Below, piece by piece: positions 45,161-46,100 of a DNA stretch of 46,100 nucleotides. The translations under genes and the position numbers were made by a program. The DNA comes from Planctomycetota bacterium. GTDB lineage: Bacteria; Planctomycetota; Planctomycetia; Isosphaerales; Isosphaeraceae. The stretch's first letter is position 1; every line of letters begins with the position of its first letter. Where the stretch lies: contig JAJYDB010000003.1 of assembly GCA_021777845.1 (NCBI GenBank), positions 1-46,100 of the forward strand. The letters run 5' to 3'. Under the pieces are notes generated by a model. That model saw only the letters and a program-made list of their open reading frames with translations. It searched no databases and was not told the DNA's origin.

Positions 45161-46100
45161 TCAATACGCGTCGGCGCTGATAACCTCGCCGAAGCTGCGT
45201 GTCGAGAGCGCTTGATAGACGCCGAGTTGGGTGCCGGCGTTGATCGTGTACACGTAATTGGCGTAGCTCACGCCGAGCGGCAACGTCAACCCTCCCGGTC
45301 CGCTCGCTCCGCCGGCGAAGGTCCAGGACTGGATCGAGCTCTTGATGAACCGAACCGAACCGTCGCAGAAGCCGAAATTCGCACCGCCGGGATGTTGGCT
45401 CGAAGCCGCCGTCGGGAAGTAGTAGTCGTGATTCGTGTTCCCGAACGGTCCCGCGGTGTTGCTCAAGCTCATCTGAGGGTTCGGCGGGTAAAACGTCGCG
45501 AACAGCGTGTCGTACCAGCGGCCCGAGTTCCAAGAGTTGTCCGACACCGCGTAGGCGGGGTCGTAGCTGTACATTTGCATGTGCGAATGCTCGGCGAAGC
45601 AGAAGGTGTTGCTCGTGCCGTCGGTGATCGCCGCGATTTTGACGCTGCTGTCATTGTAAATGACGCCGTTGTATTGGTTGAACTCGGCCGAGCCGTACGA
45701 CGTGTTGTAGCCGGCGTCGAAGGTGCCCGCGTTACCCGCGTAGCTCGTGAATTGCTGCATCCAGTTGCCCGGCGGCAGCGGGAACACCGCGTTGAAGCTC
45801 CAGCCCGGCACCTGCCCGGAGACCTGCGGAAGGATCGCGACCGGAGAGTTGTTGCCGTCGCTCGGACAGACCAAAATGTTGAGTTGGACGCCCGAAATCG
45901 TGACATTTTCGGCGTTGCCCGAATTTACGTTGAAGTTCACCGCGTTGTAAATCGGCGACTGCTCCATGAACGGCAGCATCCGCACGAAAACACTGTGATT
46001 TTCAGCAAATTTCACCGGCTCGACGGCGCTCGAATAGTACGTCCCGCCGTTGAAGTTCGTGTACGACCCGCCCGGGAATACGCCGTTGACGTCGTGATAA
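45161..46100 (-). CDS. DUF1559 family protein (5' part cut by window edge)
   Basis: The frame is open to the end of the window, so the prepilin N-terminus lies outside. The visible 312 residues start YHDVNGVFPGGSYTNFNGG, the usual segment just after the DUF1559 helix, then [47 protein letters not shown] and the C-terminal [20 protein letters not shown]. It ends LSTRSFGEVISADAY, very like the 35123 protein ([15 protein letters not shown]). A pseudopilin-like exported protein is expected. It is followed by a lipoprotein gene. The apparent ATG at 46015 is internal. Confidence 0.95.
   Translation of the reverse strand, partial: YHDVNGVFPGGSYTNFNGGTYYSSAVEPVKFAENHSVFVRMLPFMEQSPIYNAVNFNVNSGNAENVTISGVQLNILVCPSDGNNSPVAILPQVSGQVPGWSFNAVFPLPPGNWMQQFTSYAGNAGTFDAGYNTSYGSAEFNQYNGVIYNDSSVKIAAITDGTSNTFCFAEHSHMQMYSYDPAYAVSDNSWNSGRWYDTLFATFYPPNPQMSLSNTAGPFGNTNHDYYFPTAASSQHPGGANFGFCDGSVRFIKSSIQSWTFAGGASGPGGLTLPLGVSYANYVYTINAGTQLGVYQALSTRSFGEVISADAY

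Overview
The window is high-GC bacterial chromosome and very probably comes from a member of the Planctomycetota. The lineage evidence is two DUF1559 proteins with prepilin-type N-termini, the wreck of a planctomycete-style serine/threonine kinase with an accessory N-terminal domain and TPR tail, a PEP-CTERM-type remnant, a TPR / ASPIC-UnbV pair, a TlpA-like thioredoxin lipoprotein with an extremely long linker, and a neutral-ceramidase-like secreted protein. All functional calls come from reading motifs and gene order; no database search was run.

Layout. (1) 1-7028, + strand: a tightly overlapping chemosensory operon, CheW / CheR-TPR / CheW with a four-Cys N-terminus / CheA-receiver hybrid / CheB / receiver-PP2C. 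Order and domain content match the Wsp surface-sensing system (wspB-C-D-E-F-R), but the WspR position holds a WspR-like receiver joined to a SpoIIE-type PP2C phosphatase instead of a GGDEF cyclase. The receptor gene is expected just upstream, outside the window. (2) 7029-11225: a DUF885 lipoprotein, then tadA, tRNA-Ser(CGA) and a ComM/YifB AAA+ protein. (3) 11292-13147: a serine/threonine kinase pseudogene with several frameshifts. (4) 13425-23030: a SirB1-like protein, a 916-residue thioredoxin lipoprotein, a small lipoprotein, a nucleoside hydrolase-like protein, a lone GspF/PilC-type membrane protein, a ceramidase-like protein and an MFS exporter. (5) 23031-24461: a non-coding stretch and a PEP-CTERM-type pseudogene. 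(6) 24597-32121, mostly - strand: a DUF433 protein, a D-aminoacylase/AlkA pair, an aminotransferase, a hypothetical protein, a glycosyltransferase and a DUF2007 protein. (7) 32179-33543: a secreted Tyr/Thr/Val/Pro repeat protein.

(8) 33820-44373 is the second highlight. A TatD-family hydrolase resembling EboB lies at 34153-34980. A - strand run starting at 44373 encodes myo-inositol-1-phosphate synthase, a sugar-isomerase-like TIM barrel, a UbiA-like membrane protein of EboC type, a second related TIM barrel, an ASPIC/UnbV lipoprotein and a TPR protein. This looks like a variant of the Ebo metabolite-trafficking cluster in which the 3-dehydroquinate-synthase-like sugar-phosphate cyclase (EboD) is replaced by an inositol-phosphate synthase. 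Two DUF1559/lipoprotein pairs (35123-36495 and 44598-46100) flank the - strand run.

Weak points: several starts are chosen from Shine-Dalgarno spacing only, both window edges cut operons, and promoter calls are consensus matches by eye.
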